From Tharpella sp964457755 (lineage in GTDB: Bacteria; Desulfobacterota; Anaeroferrophillalia; Anaeroferrophillales; Tharpellaceae), in the NCBI GenBank assembly GCA_964457755.1, contig CAYWGC010000001.1:124001-188000 (forward strand): a stretch of 64,000 nucleotides of DNA, in the 5' to 3' direction. Below are positions 27,235-37,343 of this stretch, piece after piece (within the stretch, counting starts at the first letter, position 1; each line of letters starts with the position of its first letter). Position numbers and translations under genes: made by a program. The notes under the pieces were generated by a model, which saw nothing but the letters and a program-made list of their open reading frames with translations, was not told where the DNA came from and did no database searches.

Positions 27235-28632
27235 ATGGCTGGATTACAATGGCAAAAACTGAAGCTTATGGCCGGGCTGCTATTGGGGTGTTGCTTGCTG
27301 ACAACATCCGGATTTGCCCTGGAGTTGGGTGGCGCCGATATCTCAATCAGGAGTACCACCGAATATCGACTGCAATGGTCTGACAGTCCGGCGAATTACA
27401 TGATTGTCGACGAGGATCAGGACCAGGATATTTTTGAAACCCTGGCGATTGATGTTAACTGGCAAGACTTAGGCCTGATCTTCTCTTCGATGGCCACCTA
27501 CGTTAAAGATCTGGACGGCACCCGCCAAGGCTCAATCTTCCAGGACTACACTGATAGCCGTGGTAGCCATCGGCAGGATTTTCAATGCTATTACGCTTAT
27601 CTGGAAAAAACCGGCCTCTTTAGCAACGATCTCACGGTCAGAGCTGGCCGCCAATATGCCTACGGCGCCGAGACCGTACAGTTTGACGGGGTCTGGGCCC
27701 ATTACGACCGCCCCCAATGGCTGGGACTGGAAGTTGAAGCTTTTGGCGGCCTCGCGGTTCAGCACTACAGTGACCTTGGACCGGATGGCATTGGCGGAGC
27801 AAATGTTAGGATTCGCCCGCTGCCGGGCCTCTCTCTTGATTTAAATACTGTGATTTTTGAAGAGACCTCATGGGAGTCCTCAATCTACTGGCAGCCTTCT
27901 GAACTCTGGAAATTTCGCAGCCGCATCGCCTTCATTAATGATCATACTCGTTTTTTCGACAGCGGCCTTGAAACCACTATCGCGGCAACCGGCACTGTCC
28001 TCGATTTCTCCTTCTATCGGCGTTTCGCCATCTCTTCAGAGGCCGACTTCCTTTTCGACTTCAGTTATACCCTCGATGAAGCTTTAAACTCGGAGATGAA
28101 TCGCCTCTATCTGATGCAAGAACAGGGTTATCTCGAATTTGATGTCCGCATCAGCCAACCGATCTCTATTGTCAAAGGACTTACCCTCTTCGGTCGCTAC
28201 ACCAATCGCAGTCTCGCTCATGGCGAGGATGAAAACCTCTACAACACCGATTTTGAAAGGGTAACCACCGGTTTTGACCTTGATCAGTGCTTTGGTTGGC
28301 AGGGTTTTCGCTGTAGTGCCGGATTCAGCCAATGGTGGGAGGATCGAGATCAGTTTTACGAAGGGGAGTCAACCTCCTGGTTTGTCGATCTCGAACAGGA
28401 GTTATTCCACAGGCTTGAACTTGAAGCTGGCTACTACCATAAAACCGAGAATGTCAACAGCCTCCTCGAAGATGAGGCCTCAACCAGCTACCGGGCGGCG
28501 ATCGCCTATCGACTTTGCGACCACTCGCGCGTCGAGATCTCTTATGAATACGCGCAAGATGATTTCTACGAAGATGAGCTGGGAGTTGACTACATTAACT
28601 CTCTAACTATCTCACTTGATCTTAATTTCTAA
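27235..28632 (+). CDS. Outer-membrane barrel protein of electron conduit 2
   Basis: 465 aa with a signal peptide (hydrophobic run LMAGLLLGCCLLTTSGFA). The mature part alternates beta strands and acidic turns (TVRAGRQYAYGAETVQFDGV, WWEDRDQFYEGESTSWFVDL) and ends in LTISLDLNF, a barrel C-terminal signal. Two multihaem cytochrome genes follow directly, so it is inferred to be the barrel that houses or docks them, comparable to ExtB/OetI-type partners in metal reducers and syntrophs. It is not clearly MtrB-like. AGAGGA lies 7 nt upstream of ATG. Confidence 0.75.
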   Translation: MAGLQWQKLKLMAGLLLGCCLLTTSGFALELGGADISIRSTTEYRLQWSDSPANYMIVDEDQDQDIFETLAIDVNWQDLGLIFSSMATYVKDLDGTRQGSIFQDYTDSRGSHRQDFQCYYAYLEKTGLFSNDLTVRAGRQYAYGAETVQFDGVWAHYDRPQWLGLEVEAFGGLAVQHYSDLGPDGIGGANVRIRPLPGLSLDLNTVIFEETSWESSIYWQPSELWKFRSRIAFINDHTRFFDSGLETTIAATGTVLDFSFYRRFAISSEADFLFDFSYTLDEALNSEMNRLYLMQEQGYLEFDVRISQPISIVKGLTLFGRYTNRSLAHGEDENLYNTDFERVTTGFDLDQCFGWQGFRCSAGFSQWWEDRDQFYEGESTSWFVDLEQELFHRLELEAGYYHKTENVNSLLEDEASTSYRAAIAYRLCDHSRVEISYEYAQDDFYEDELGVDYINSLTISLDLNF

Positions 28633-28684
28633 AGTAACAAGGTCTCTCAAAATCATTAACAATTATATTATACAGGCAATTTCT

Positions 28685-29584
28685 ATGAGTATGCATAAGA
28701 GAAAATTATTCTGGGTTGGGCTTATGGCAATCGCCCTTGGTGCCCTGGTTCTGGGAGCCTGCAAATCTTCGGTAGGCCTCAAATTCAGCCACCGCTCCCA
28801 CATTGTCGAACAGGAAGCCACCTGTGACCAATGCCACAAAAAAGATGCCAACGGCAATCTGGCTGCCGCCACTATGGCTGACTGCCAGGAGTGCCACGAG
28901 ATCAATGTCAACGAGCCCTCTAAGGAGTGTCTTCTCTGCCATACACCGGAAAGTGCGGCCAAGGATTACGAGATCGAGAGAGCTGGAAAACCGGCAAATT
29001 ACACTGACCTGATTTTCAGTCATAAGACTCATACAGACCTTGCCTGCGACTCCTGCCACACCTCCATGGGCCAGAATTACAACCTTAAAAACGGTCCCTT
29101 TATGGTCGTTTGCCTCAACTGCCATAAGAATCAGGGCGCTCCCATGGAGTGCGAAGCCTGCCACACTGTCTTAAGAGCTGATCAAGCTCCGGCAAGCCAT
29201 CATCAAGACTGGGAAGCCAAACATGGCTTTGCCAGCCGTTTATCGGACTCCTGCTCCTACTGCCACCCGAACCGTCAGGCTTTTTGCGAAAAGTGCCACC
29301 AGACCGAAAAACCAAAAGATCACAAGTTTGGCTGGAAAACCACCGGCCACGGGGTTGAAGCGACCCATGATCGCCGCACCTGCGCCACCTGTCACTCGGC
29401 CGGCTACTGTGTCGATTGCCACAAACACCAGAAACCGGTCTCCCACTTTCGCGGCGACTGGATGGCCTATCAACGTGACAACGGTCACGGCGAGGCGGCC
29501 CGACGTAATTTCCGCAGCTGCAACGTCTGTCATGAGACGGGTGAGTGTATGCAGTGTCATAAAGGTATAATTTTAAGGAAATAA
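28685..29584 (+). CDS. Dodecahaem c-type cytochrome lipoprotein
   Basis: 299 aa from ATG at 28685. A lipoprotein signal is visible: hydrophobic WVGLMAIALGALVL then the lipobox LGAC. Twelve CXXCH sites follow: CDQCH, CQECH, CLLCH, CDSCH, CLNCH, CEACH, CSYCH, CEKCH, CATCH, CVDCH, CNVCH and CMQCH. A membrane-anchored, haem-dense protein next to an outer-membrane barrel fits a periplasmic or surface part of an electron conduit. The start could also be ATG 28691; the frame extends further upstream but overlaps the barrel gene. Confidence 0.88.
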   Translation: MSMHKRKLFWVGLMAIALGALVLGACKSSVGLKFSHRSHIVEQEATCDQCHKKDANGNLAAATMADCQECHEINVNEPSKECLLCHTPESAAKDYEIERAGKPANYTDLIFSHKTHTDLACDSCHTSMGQNYNLKNGPFMVVCLNCHKNQGAPMECEACHTVLRADQAPASHHQDWEAKHGFASRLSDSCSYCHPNRQAFCEKCHQTEKPKDHKFGWKTTGHGVEATHDRRTCATCHSAGYCVDCHKHQKPVSHFRGDWMAYQRDNGHGEAARRNFRSCNVCHETGECMQCHKGIILRK

Positions 29585-29671
29585 TATTTTCGCTGCAATG
29601 AGTTTTGTTTTTTATAAATTAAAATATTCTTTTTACCCTCACAATATTTTTCAACCCTTGGAGGTAGCTCG

Positions 29672-32600
29672 ATGAAAAAAATTTACCCCATTATCCTGGG
29701 AGCCTTCTTACTGGTCCTCACCCCTCTGCTGGTCGGTGCAACGCACCCCCCGGTAACCCTTTACGACGGTCACGGTAATCGCATCATTGATCAACTTGAT
29801 GACAGCGAAATCGTTACTGCGGCCGGCGGCTCAACTTACAAAGCCGGGCCGCCCTACAGCCCCAAACAGACCTGCGGCAAATGTCATGACTACCACGAAG
29901 TCACCAAAGCCTACCATTTTCGTGAAGGCGCCGGTGAAGACGGCCAAGGTATCAGTGATACCTGGAGCAGTGAGAATCAGGACAACCCGCTCTACAAATA
30001 CCTGGCCAATGCTTATGGACATCTTTTGAGCCCGGGTCAATTTGGAGCGTGGTGACCGCCGTCTTACCGCCAGGTGGCGGTAAAAAAAGAGCGCGGCCAC
30101 TTCCTTGATCCTTTTACCTCTGAAGATAAACCTTACTTTTTTGACATGGGAACCGCAGATCACATTGCCACTTGTGAATCTTGCCATCCCGGTGGTGGTC
30201 CGGTTGAAGGTATCGTCAATATGGATGGGACGATGACCCAGTTTGACGACCCCAGTCTGGCACCCGAACACTCTTACGATCGTGACTTTTACGGTTACAG
30301 TTCCAACGATCTCACCATGGCTATTTATGGTTCTGATTCGATTTCGGAAACCATGGCCAATATCGGCGACCCCAAACCCCACGACTGGTCCAAATCCGGC
30401 GTCGTTGAAGCCGACTGCCTGCTCTGCCACATCGATCCAGAAAGTGCTTACAGCTACCGAGCTGCTGATGGTCTTAAAGTGCAGTCCTTCCGCCCCCGGA
30501 TGATGATTTTCGCGGAACGCGACGAAAATTTCAAGGCCCAGAAAATTTCTTTTGGGATGCCAACCAAAGTTGGCCTCGAAAACAGTTCGGCCCTCTACTA
30601 CAGTGACAGCCTGCAACGCATGGGTCGACCGACACCAATGATGGCTTTAGGTCAACTACCAAAAGAGATTGTCGGCGAGATGATGCAGATGTGGGTTGAC
30701 GGTCTTGCCGGAATTGAAGCCCAGGGCATCAACCTGCCTTTCGCCCTTTACGGCCAGAATATCAGTAAAATCTGGGAAACCAACGGCATGCTCAAGGCAG
30801 CCTACTGCGCCAACCCCAACGGCGTCATGGATGAAATGGGCCGCCTCCAGGGAGCTCAAGCTGCAATTGGCTCACTCTTTCAGGGATTTCTCCAATTCAT
30901 GATTGGCAAAGGTTTATTACCGCCGGATGCCGACATGAATATACTAATGGGCCTTTTCTTTAATGATTTCATCTACGCCTATCAGCTGCAATTTCCCAAC
31001 GATATGCTTTTGCCGATTCCTTACGCTCTTAGAGCTTACGAACCCGGCAAATTCTACACTAACTGGGACAGTTTTCACGCCTCAACCCGTGACTATATCC
31101 GCTCCGGCCTGATCGAAGGCGAGGGCATTCCCTATGTCGGCAAAAACGGTACGGAATTGAGTGCCACCATGTACGGCATGGGCAAGATTATGCAGGGCGA
31201 CTATACTTATGTCAACCAGGCAACCGGTCAACTTGATCTCTCTCTGGTCATTCAGGACCTCCAGGAAGGTAAAATTCCGGAAGGTGAGATCAATCCGGTA
31301 CTCCATGATTATCTGCCGAGTTTCTTCAACTATATGCCCTCCGGCGAACTCATGGGCCTCGACTTTAACCAGGACGGGGCTCCAGTTACCTATCTGCGGA
31401 TAGATCGCGATGGTGATGACTGGACACCAAAAGTCTTTTACAATCTCGCTGATATCGGGGCTGACGGGGTTCTCCCCATGGCCGAGATGTTTGGTGGCAG
31501 CAAAGACCGAGAAAGTTATAAATGGGTAAAAGTTTGTGGTCAGTGTCATGTCATGACCAAGGATCACGGCAACAGCGAATGGACCAAAGCCCGTCTCTAC
31601 AATATGGGTTTCCCGGCCGATTATGTCAAAAACGGTCACTACGTCAATTTTACCGATGATCAGGAAGATCGCGGCTACGATGTTCATATGTCGGGTAAAT
31701 GGATGGGTTGCGGCAGCTGTCATCTGCGCGATAACGGATCTTTGAACGACAAGCATAATTTTCTAAAAGGGGTCGATACGGCCCACATGGTGCGTAACGA
31801 TCTTGATGCCAACCCCAGGGTCAAAAGCTGTGAAGGTTGTCACCTTGCAGGCGAAGGGCACGGCAGCAACCCAGCCCTCAAACATGAAGAAGTTTTCGGC
31901 GAAAGCACCGGTCGCCATCTCTCTGAAGTCTCCTGCCAGGCCTGTCATGTACCCTTCAGGAAAACCTGGCGCTTTAGAGCTTTTGATGACACTTTAGGCT
32001 ACTACGCCAACTTTGATAACCTCATGGGTTACAACATTCTGCCCGGCGGCGATGGCGCAATCATGGCCTTTCCCTCACCAGCTTATGCAATCTCACCGGT
32101 CTACTCCTGTTCCCCGGGCTATGGCATTCCTCACTTCAATATGCTTGCCAACCACATTGAAGCCGATGGCCAGGGCATTGAATCTATGGATGTCCAGTCG
32201 CAGATGGTTGACTACTTCTTTATGGACGGTGAGTCCGATCCCGGCCAGATGGTCAACGGCATGCCGACCAACTTTAAATTTGACTTCTGGAAATATTTTC
32301 TTCAGGCCGGTTACGAAGGCATGAAGGCGATGGGTGTCCCCCTCGAGTATACCGATCTCACCGATAACGAAGTTTTTCCGCCGCTCTACTATGCAAACGG
32401 CATCAACGGTTATCCGCAGGTGGTTACTGGCAATCCGATCACGGTTATGACCTGGGTCGACACCAACCCCCAACCGGATGCTGACATGAGTGAGATGGCT
32501 TATAGCGGTGCCCGTATTCTCTATCTCAAAGAGATGAATGCGATCATTAGAGATTACAAACGCCCAACTAAACTGGGCATGGTTAACCCTATGGATCTGG

Positions 32601-33691
32601 CGATGATTCCGGCTAATGACCCGACCTGGGCTGAAAATCCCTATGTCGGACGCGTAATCCTTAAAGAGAGTGGTTACGTTATCTTTGACCATACCGGCGA
32701 CATGTTCCCCGATATCTGGTGGGACGAAGATGTCAGAGCGGTCCAGGAGTCCCTCAAAAAAGTCCTTATCGCTGAAGGCGGCACCGACCCCAACCCGGTA
32801 ATGTTTCTTGCAGCTCACTACTTCTCCGACAGCCATGGGGTGCAACCTAAAGAGTACTCTTTAGGGGCCAAGTCCTGTAATGACTGTCATGGTGACGTAA
32901 CCAAGGATGCCGGGGCCCTGCGGGTTACCGACCGCATCATCTCTTATCTGCCTTGGGCTCCACCCTGGTTTAGAGATGAAAACCGGGCTATGCGTTACGA
33001 CCCTGAACAGGGTATGATCCCAGCCAACCCCGACGGTCTCTTCATTGTTGATGGCGAAATCGACTACGTCCAAGCAATCGAAGCCAACGGCATGCGTTTT
33101 CTTGGCGCCAGAGAGAAAGATATTCTCAAACTCAGTCACCATCATGCAGAAGCCCTCTTCACTTTAGCTTCCGAAGGAACGGTTACCGGTGACTCAATCT
33201 TCGGCGTTGACCCGACCCTGCTGTCTCCTGAAGAAAGAGCCACGGAATATGCTAAACAGGTCGTCAACGGCCCCTGGATGGATAAAACCCATTTCTACAT
33301 CCCGCAAGAGCTTAAACCACAACTTGCCGGTTTAGGTTTTGTTGTCGGCGGTAAAGAGGATGTCTACTTAAGTGGCCGCGGCTTTGCTCAAGCCTACACG
33401 CTGCGCTATGAACTTATGGCTCCGCATGAAGTAGATAACGCAGCCGTCAGGACACATGCTTTACCGGCTGCCATTATCCGCCTGCCCTTTACCGGTAGCA
33501 CGCCAGAAATCTGGACTATGGGTGAACACGACACCTTCTTTAAACTTGACACCAACGCCGTTATTGTCGGCCACCAGAGCGCCTACGTTCTCGTCAAGGT
33601 CAATAACCCTGGCGAGTATGTCGCGGTCGAACAGGGAGCCGGCGGTGGCAACGCTCTGCTTTATGACCTCTGGGGGGCTTTCTTCAAGTAG
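29672..33691 (+). CDS. Very large octahaem cytochrome with in-frame UGA (candidate selenoprotein)
   Basis: Reading through one TGA at 30053-30055 (codon 128) gives 1,339 residues. The N-terminal part has a signal peptide (MKKIYPIILGAFLLVL...) and the first haem site CGKCH at residue 68. The part after the TGA, in the same frame, has seven more sites: CESCH, CLLCH, CGQCH, CGSCH, CEGCH, CQACH and CNDCH. The downstream segment has no RBS and no signal peptide, so it could not mature as an exported cytochrome alone. The local context is GAW-UGA-PPSYRQ. UGA could be selenocysteine (hairpin at 30064), a Trp-to-stop mutation, or a sequence error. GGAGGT precedes the start. It is the third gene of conduit 2, probably surface-exposed. 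Confidence 0.75.
30064..30083 (+). promoter_or_regulatory. SECIS-like hairpin directly after the in-frame UGA
   Basis: TTACCGCC (30064-30071) pairs with GGCGGTAA (30076-30083) around the loop AGGT. The loop starts 16 nt after the UGA and has G as its second base. This fits the bacterial SECIS rule as I know it (loop roughly 16-37 nt after UGA, G in the first two loop positions). In E. coli fdhF the loop GG lies at almost the same distance. No selenocysteine machinery genes are in this window. Confidence 0.55.
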
Positions 33692-33716
33692 CCCCTGATT
33701 ACCAAACAACCTCATA

Positions 33717-33754
33717 AAAAAGAGCTCTTTCCTTTACCGGAGAGAGCCCTTTTT
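33717..33754. terminator. Bidirectional terminator after conduit 2
   Basis: A 16-bp imperfect stem (33717-33732 with 33739-33754, one mismatch and one G-U pair) has A and T runs on either side. It separates the cytochrome gene from the convergent TiaS-like gene. Confidence 0.8.
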
Positions 33755-33775
33755 TTTGTCAAAATAAAGCATTTT

Positions 33776-34504
33776 CTAAGTTTTATTTTTCGCTCCAACC
33801 GATTTCCAACTGCCAAAACCCACAGATTCCACCGGCAGTACCGGACCGCCACCCCAAAGCCGCGGGCGAAGCCAGCCCTGGGTATCAATTGAATCATCAA
33901 AACCAGGTACCATCGCATTGCGATCAATCGACAGAACCCGGATGCCATGTGCTTCCAAATCACCGACTCGTATGTTCGAGTCAAATTGGCGCAGTCCGCC
34001 AAATTCGATAAAACGACCACTCCACCCGGATAACGTCAAGCCGACCCCGGCTGTAGCTCCGATAATACCATCATTGGTACCACCGTGACCAGATAAATGA
34101 ACCCTGTCAGCTGCTTTTAAAGCCTCTTTTTGGGTTACAATTCGGGTACAAGCTGTACGCCCAAAAGCGATCAGATCATTAACCGCATCACTGTCGACCG
34201 AAGCCACACACAAACCCGGATCGCTACCCACCATAAAATGCTCTTGAATATGCTCGGCGCCTCGTTCAATAATTTCATCTATTCCAGAGGGCTCGACATT
34301 ATCCAGGATTAAGCAGGCCGCACTGTTATGAGAGGTATAGGGAATCCCCTCCAGGACGGGAAGCTGTTGCCGGACCACTCCGTATAAACGAACGCCTTCG
34401 GAAAGTTTCTTTTCAAACCAGCGGGCCATTTTACCAGTACCACGATCAGCACCAACAATATCCGTATCATCGAACCCAACATAAACTCTCAACTTGACCT
34501 CCAT
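33776..34504 (-). CDS. TiaS-like FDDTD-domain protein
   Basis: 242 aa from ATG at 34504; a GTG at 34579 would add 25 residues and neither start has a good RBS. The N-terminus LRVYVGFDDTDIVGADRGTGKMARWF has the FDDTD signature of archaeal TiaS (tRNA-Ile agmatinylcytidine synthetase), followed by VRQQLPVLEGIPYTSHNSAACL and a Gly-rich VHLSGHGGTNDGIIGATAGVGL. It lacks the later TiaS OB-fold and zinc-ribbon parts, so it is a stand-alone nucleotide-handling domain. The substrate is unknown. It is a single leftward gene. Confidence 0.6.
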   Translation of the reverse strand: MEVKLRVYVGFDDTDIVGADRGTGKMARWFEKKLSEGVRLYGVVRQQLPVLEGIPYTSHNSAACLILDNVEPSGIDEIIERGAEHIQEHFMVGSDPGLCVASVDSDAVNDLIAFGRTACTRIVTQKEALKAADRVHLSGHGGTNDGIIGATAGVGLTLSGWSGRFIEFGGLRQFDSNIRVGDLEAHGIRVLSIDRNAMVPGFDDSIDTQGWLRPRLWGGGPVLPVESVGFGSWKSVGAKNKT

Positions 34505-34659
34505 TTTCTGAACTTCAGCCGGAAGACTGAAAATTCTGTCTGCTATTATTTTTACTCTCTTGAAAATTACAATTTTCACCTAATGCAATAACCAGACAAA
34601 AAGGCAATTTTTCAAGAGCCTTATGGTTACAGGGTTATTCAACACCTAAAATAAAACGG

Positions 34660-35193
34660 TCATGGCCGGCCTTGTTCGTCGATCACACCATGGGATATCA
34701 ATTTACGTATAACTGCCGGAACTGCGGCGCCGCTGGCCATACCGAAAAAAATACTTCCGGCGGACTTGATCAGAGCATGCTGGAGCATGATCGTTGTATC
34801 CATGCCCACCATAAAATCTATCAAAAGTGAAGTTAGTAAACGGCTGGCCGCAGCCAGCCCTGCGGCCAGCATACATAAAACAACCGATTGAAAAAGACCG
34901 GGAATAACTCCAGCCAGAAGATCAATGATAAGTCCCGGTAGAATAAATTTAACAATTAACAGGGGGCCGCCTTTGCCAAGCCCCAAAAGCATGGTTAAAA
35001 TACCCGCCAGCAATCCCGAAAAAGAGGCTGCCAGCCGATGTTTGACACAGCCGCGGGCGATAAGCAGAAAAAACATCGTAAAAAACATGCTATGCCCAGG
35101 AATTTTCAAATGCAGTCTTAGAGCCATCTTGGCGGAAACAATAAAAACCGCACAAAATCCAAGAAACAGAGAATCTTTAAGAGATAGTTTCAT
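34660..35193 (-). CDS. ECF transporter substrate-capture (S) component-like membrane protein
   Basis: 177 aa from ATG at 35193, with five to six hydrophobic segments and the size of ECF S components. A Gly-rich cytoplasmic loop (LGLGKGGPLL) is present. It starts 5 nt after the stop of the fused ECF energising protein, with GGAG overlapping the end of that gene. The vitamin or metal bound cannot be told from sequence. The S-component call rests mainly on context and topology. Confidence 0.65.
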   Translation of the reverse strand: MKLSLKDSLFLGFCAVFIVSAKMALRLHLKIPGHSMFFTMFFLLIARGCVKHRLAASFSGLLAGILTMLLGLGKGGPLLIVKFILPGLIIDLLAGVIPGLFQSVVLCMLAAGLAAASRLLTSLLIDFMVGMDTTIMLQHALIKSAGSIFFGMASGAAVPAVIRKLISHGVIDEQGRP

Positions 35194-35198
35194 AAATA

Positions 35199-37343
35199 TC
35201 AATCTCCAGACCAAACCGTTCTTTTCGTGGAGATGCCAAAATCCCGGGCGCTTGCGGCAAGGGCAATATCACCAGCCAGTGAAAGAGTTTTGATCAGAGT
35301 CGGAACTGCCAAACAACTAAACCAATCCGGCCAGAAGCACGGATTTTTCAAATCCACAACCATAATCCGAGCTCCACGTAAAATCTGAGTTTCACGAATC
35401 TCCTCTATTTCAGTCAGTAACATTGGCAAAAATCGCAGACAGACGGCTACAACAAAGGCGATGCGGTAGGGCAGGAAATGGGATAGCGTGCGCATGATTC
35501 GAGGCTGGGAATTGGACGAAATGAAAATCATTCCCGGCCAGAAGGCGAGAAACAATTGCCAGGCCGTCTGTAATCCCGGGATTATCCCTTCCGGCAGACC
35601 AAAACGGAACCCATATAGTAAAACTACAAGCACCGCCTGCCAGAAAAAAAAGACCACACTTTTGCGCATAAAACGCAACGGTTTAGGGCCTGAAACAATT
35701 ATCAATCCAAAATTCATGGCTGTCAACCCCGCCAACAGAACTGGAGACCGGGCGGCAAAGGCTGCCATTGAAAGAGAAAGAGAGAGGATGAGCATCAGGC
35801 CGGTACCGAGAGATCTCTTTTGCACAGATGGTGGAGTTGCAATAAGGGTTTTTGCAGAGATCGGGCCGGGCTTTTTTTGACTATGGTTTAATTTCATTTC
35901 AGAAAGATCAATTACCCGGTCAGCCCAATTGGCAACGCTGTCAGTGTCATGAGAAGTCCAGATAATGGTGATCTCATTGGCATCTGCAATCTCTGTGACG
36001 AGCTCCATTATTTTGCGGGTTCGTTGGCGGTCGAGGCCGGCAAAAGGATCATCAAGTAACAAAATTTCCGGTTTGCCGGCCAAAACCGCAGCAAGCCCGA
36101 CAAGATGTTTCTGTCCGTAACTGAGCAAATGTGGCGAAGCTGTGGCAAGGTGGTCCAGTTCCAGCCGTTCCAGGAGAGTGTTTACATGCTCAGATATCTG
36201 CATCTCGCTGAGGCCATTGCGGCGGGCGGAGAATGCGACTTCGGCAAAAACTGTGGTTTCAAAAATCTGCTTTTGCGGATCTTGAAAAAGTAACGAGACC
36301 CGGCCGCGCAGATCTGACATCCGGGGAGTACGCCCAAAGATCTCGATGCTTCCGGTAAAAGGTTGAACCAACCCGACCAAGCTTCTCAATAATGTCGTTT
36401 TACCGGAGCCATTGGGTCCGCAAACAGCGATTTTTTCGCCGCGAACAAGATCAAAAGAGAGGGCGGGTATAACCTGCCCATGATGACCATTTTCAAAACG
36501 GAAACCTTTAACCCTGATTATACACTCAGCATCTGCCCGGGGTTGGTGAAGGATGTTGTCCTTCTGCGACTGTTTGTCGCGAAAAGAAGAGCTCTCTACG
36601 ACTTTATTAATCTCTGAACCGGACGAATTGGAAAGATTTTCAGAAACCCTGGCGCGATCGTAAAGGGCTCCTTTCTCATCCAGATACCAGCTTTGATCGA
36701 CAATTTCTTGGAGAAGTTCTGACCGATGATCACAAACTAATACAGTCCGGCCTGATTTTTTCAGATCTCGAATCAGCGCAAGTGTCTTCTCTCGTCCTTC
36801 ATGATCAAGCTGAGTCATGGGCTCATCGAACATTACAAAAAAAGGGTCCATTACCATAATTCCAGCCATGCAGGCCCGGTACTGCTGCCCCATGGAGAGA
36901 CTGTCCACCGGCTGGCTAAAAGGCAGTTTAAGCCCGACTTGTTCCAGGGCTTGTTCCACTTTCAGGGGCATTTGCAATGGGTCAACCTGATTATTTTCCA
37001 AGCCAAAGGCCACATCTGACCCGAGAGTGGCATTAAGTAACTGGGTTCTGGGATTCTGCATAATCAAACCGGCAAAACCCTGATCGTGGCCGGCATAATT
37101 CGAACTTACCCGCCGGATTTCACCGGTTTGTCGACTTCCCGTCGGCAGAAGTCCCCTGAGAGCCAGCATTAAGGTCGTTTTGCCGGAACCGGTTGGACCA
37201 TGCAAAAAGTAACAATGCCCGGCTTTAATCTGCAAAGAGATGTCACGCAAAACCCAGTCTGAGCTACCCGGATAAGCGTAGGAAAATCGATCCAGAGAAA
37301 TGATGGTCGATGATTGTTTAGAAACGATATTCGACCCCACCAT
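35199..37343 (-). CDS. Fused ECF transporter energising module (two ABC ATPases plus EcfT)
   Basis: 714 aa from ATG at 37343. The first ATPase has Walker A GPTGSGKTTL and a degenerate signature SMGQQYRA, followed by the Walker B region FVMFDEPMTQLD. The second has GPNGSGKTTL, LLSYGQKHLVG and ILLLDDPFAGLD. The C-terminal 230 residues are the EcfT membrane subunit with five helices and both coupling motifs (ETQILRGARI and AASARDFG). EcfA, EcfA' and EcfT are usually separate chains. The start overlaps the TonB-receptor gene by 26 nt, implying coupling. It takes up a vitamin, precursor or metal with the S component encoded next. Confidence 0.85.
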   Translation of the reverse strand: MVGSNIVSKQSSTIISLDRFSYAYPGSSDWVLRDISLQIKAGHCYFLHGPTGSGKTTLMLALRGLLPTGSRQTGEIRRVSSNYAGHDQGFAGLIMQNPRTQLLNATLGSDVAFGLENNQVDPLQMPLKVEQALEQVGLKLPFSQPVDSLSMGQQYRACMAGIMVMDPFFVMFDEPMTQLDHEGREKTLALIRDLKKSGRTVLVCDHRSELLQEIVDQSWYLDEKGALYDRARVSENLSNSSGSEINKVVESSSFRDKQSQKDNILHQPRADAECIIRVKGFRFENGHHGQVIPALSFDLVRGEKIAVCGPNGSGKTTLLRSLVGLVQPFTGSIEIFGRTPRMSDLRGRVSLLFQDPQKQIFETTVFAEVAFSARRNGLSEMQISEHVNTLLERLELDHLATASPHLLSYGQKHLVGLAAVLAGKPEILLLDDPFAGLDRQRTRKIMELVTEIADANEITIIWTSHDTDSVANWADRVIDLSEMKLNHSQKKPGPISAKTLIATPPSVQKRSLGTGLMLILSLSLSMAAFAARSPVLLAGLTAMNFGLIIVSGPKPLRFMRKSVVFFFWQAVLVVLLYGFRFGLPEGIIPGLQTAWQLFLAFWPGMIFISSNSQPRIMRTLSHFLPYRIAFVVAVCLRFLPMLLTEIEEIRETQILRGARIMVVDLKNPCFWPDWFSCLAVPTLIKTLSLAGDIALAASARDFGISTKRTVWSGD

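Noticed and set aside
28616..28684. N-terminal extension of the dodecahaem lipoprotein
   Set aside because: It overlaps the barrel gene end and would bury the lipoprotein signal; ATG 28685 fits better.
32093..32845. 250-codon open frame antisense to the octahaem gene (also 29831-30616 and 31082-31756)
   Set aside because: These mirror a haem-coding gene with strong codon structure on the other strand. They have no RBS or domain and read as histidine/valine-rich shadows.
29672..33691. Genome-wide UGA reassignment (code 4 or 25) to explain the in-frame UGA
   Set aside because: Several confident genes here end in TGA (for example those ending at 11949, 19809 and 22196), so UGA is a normal stop.
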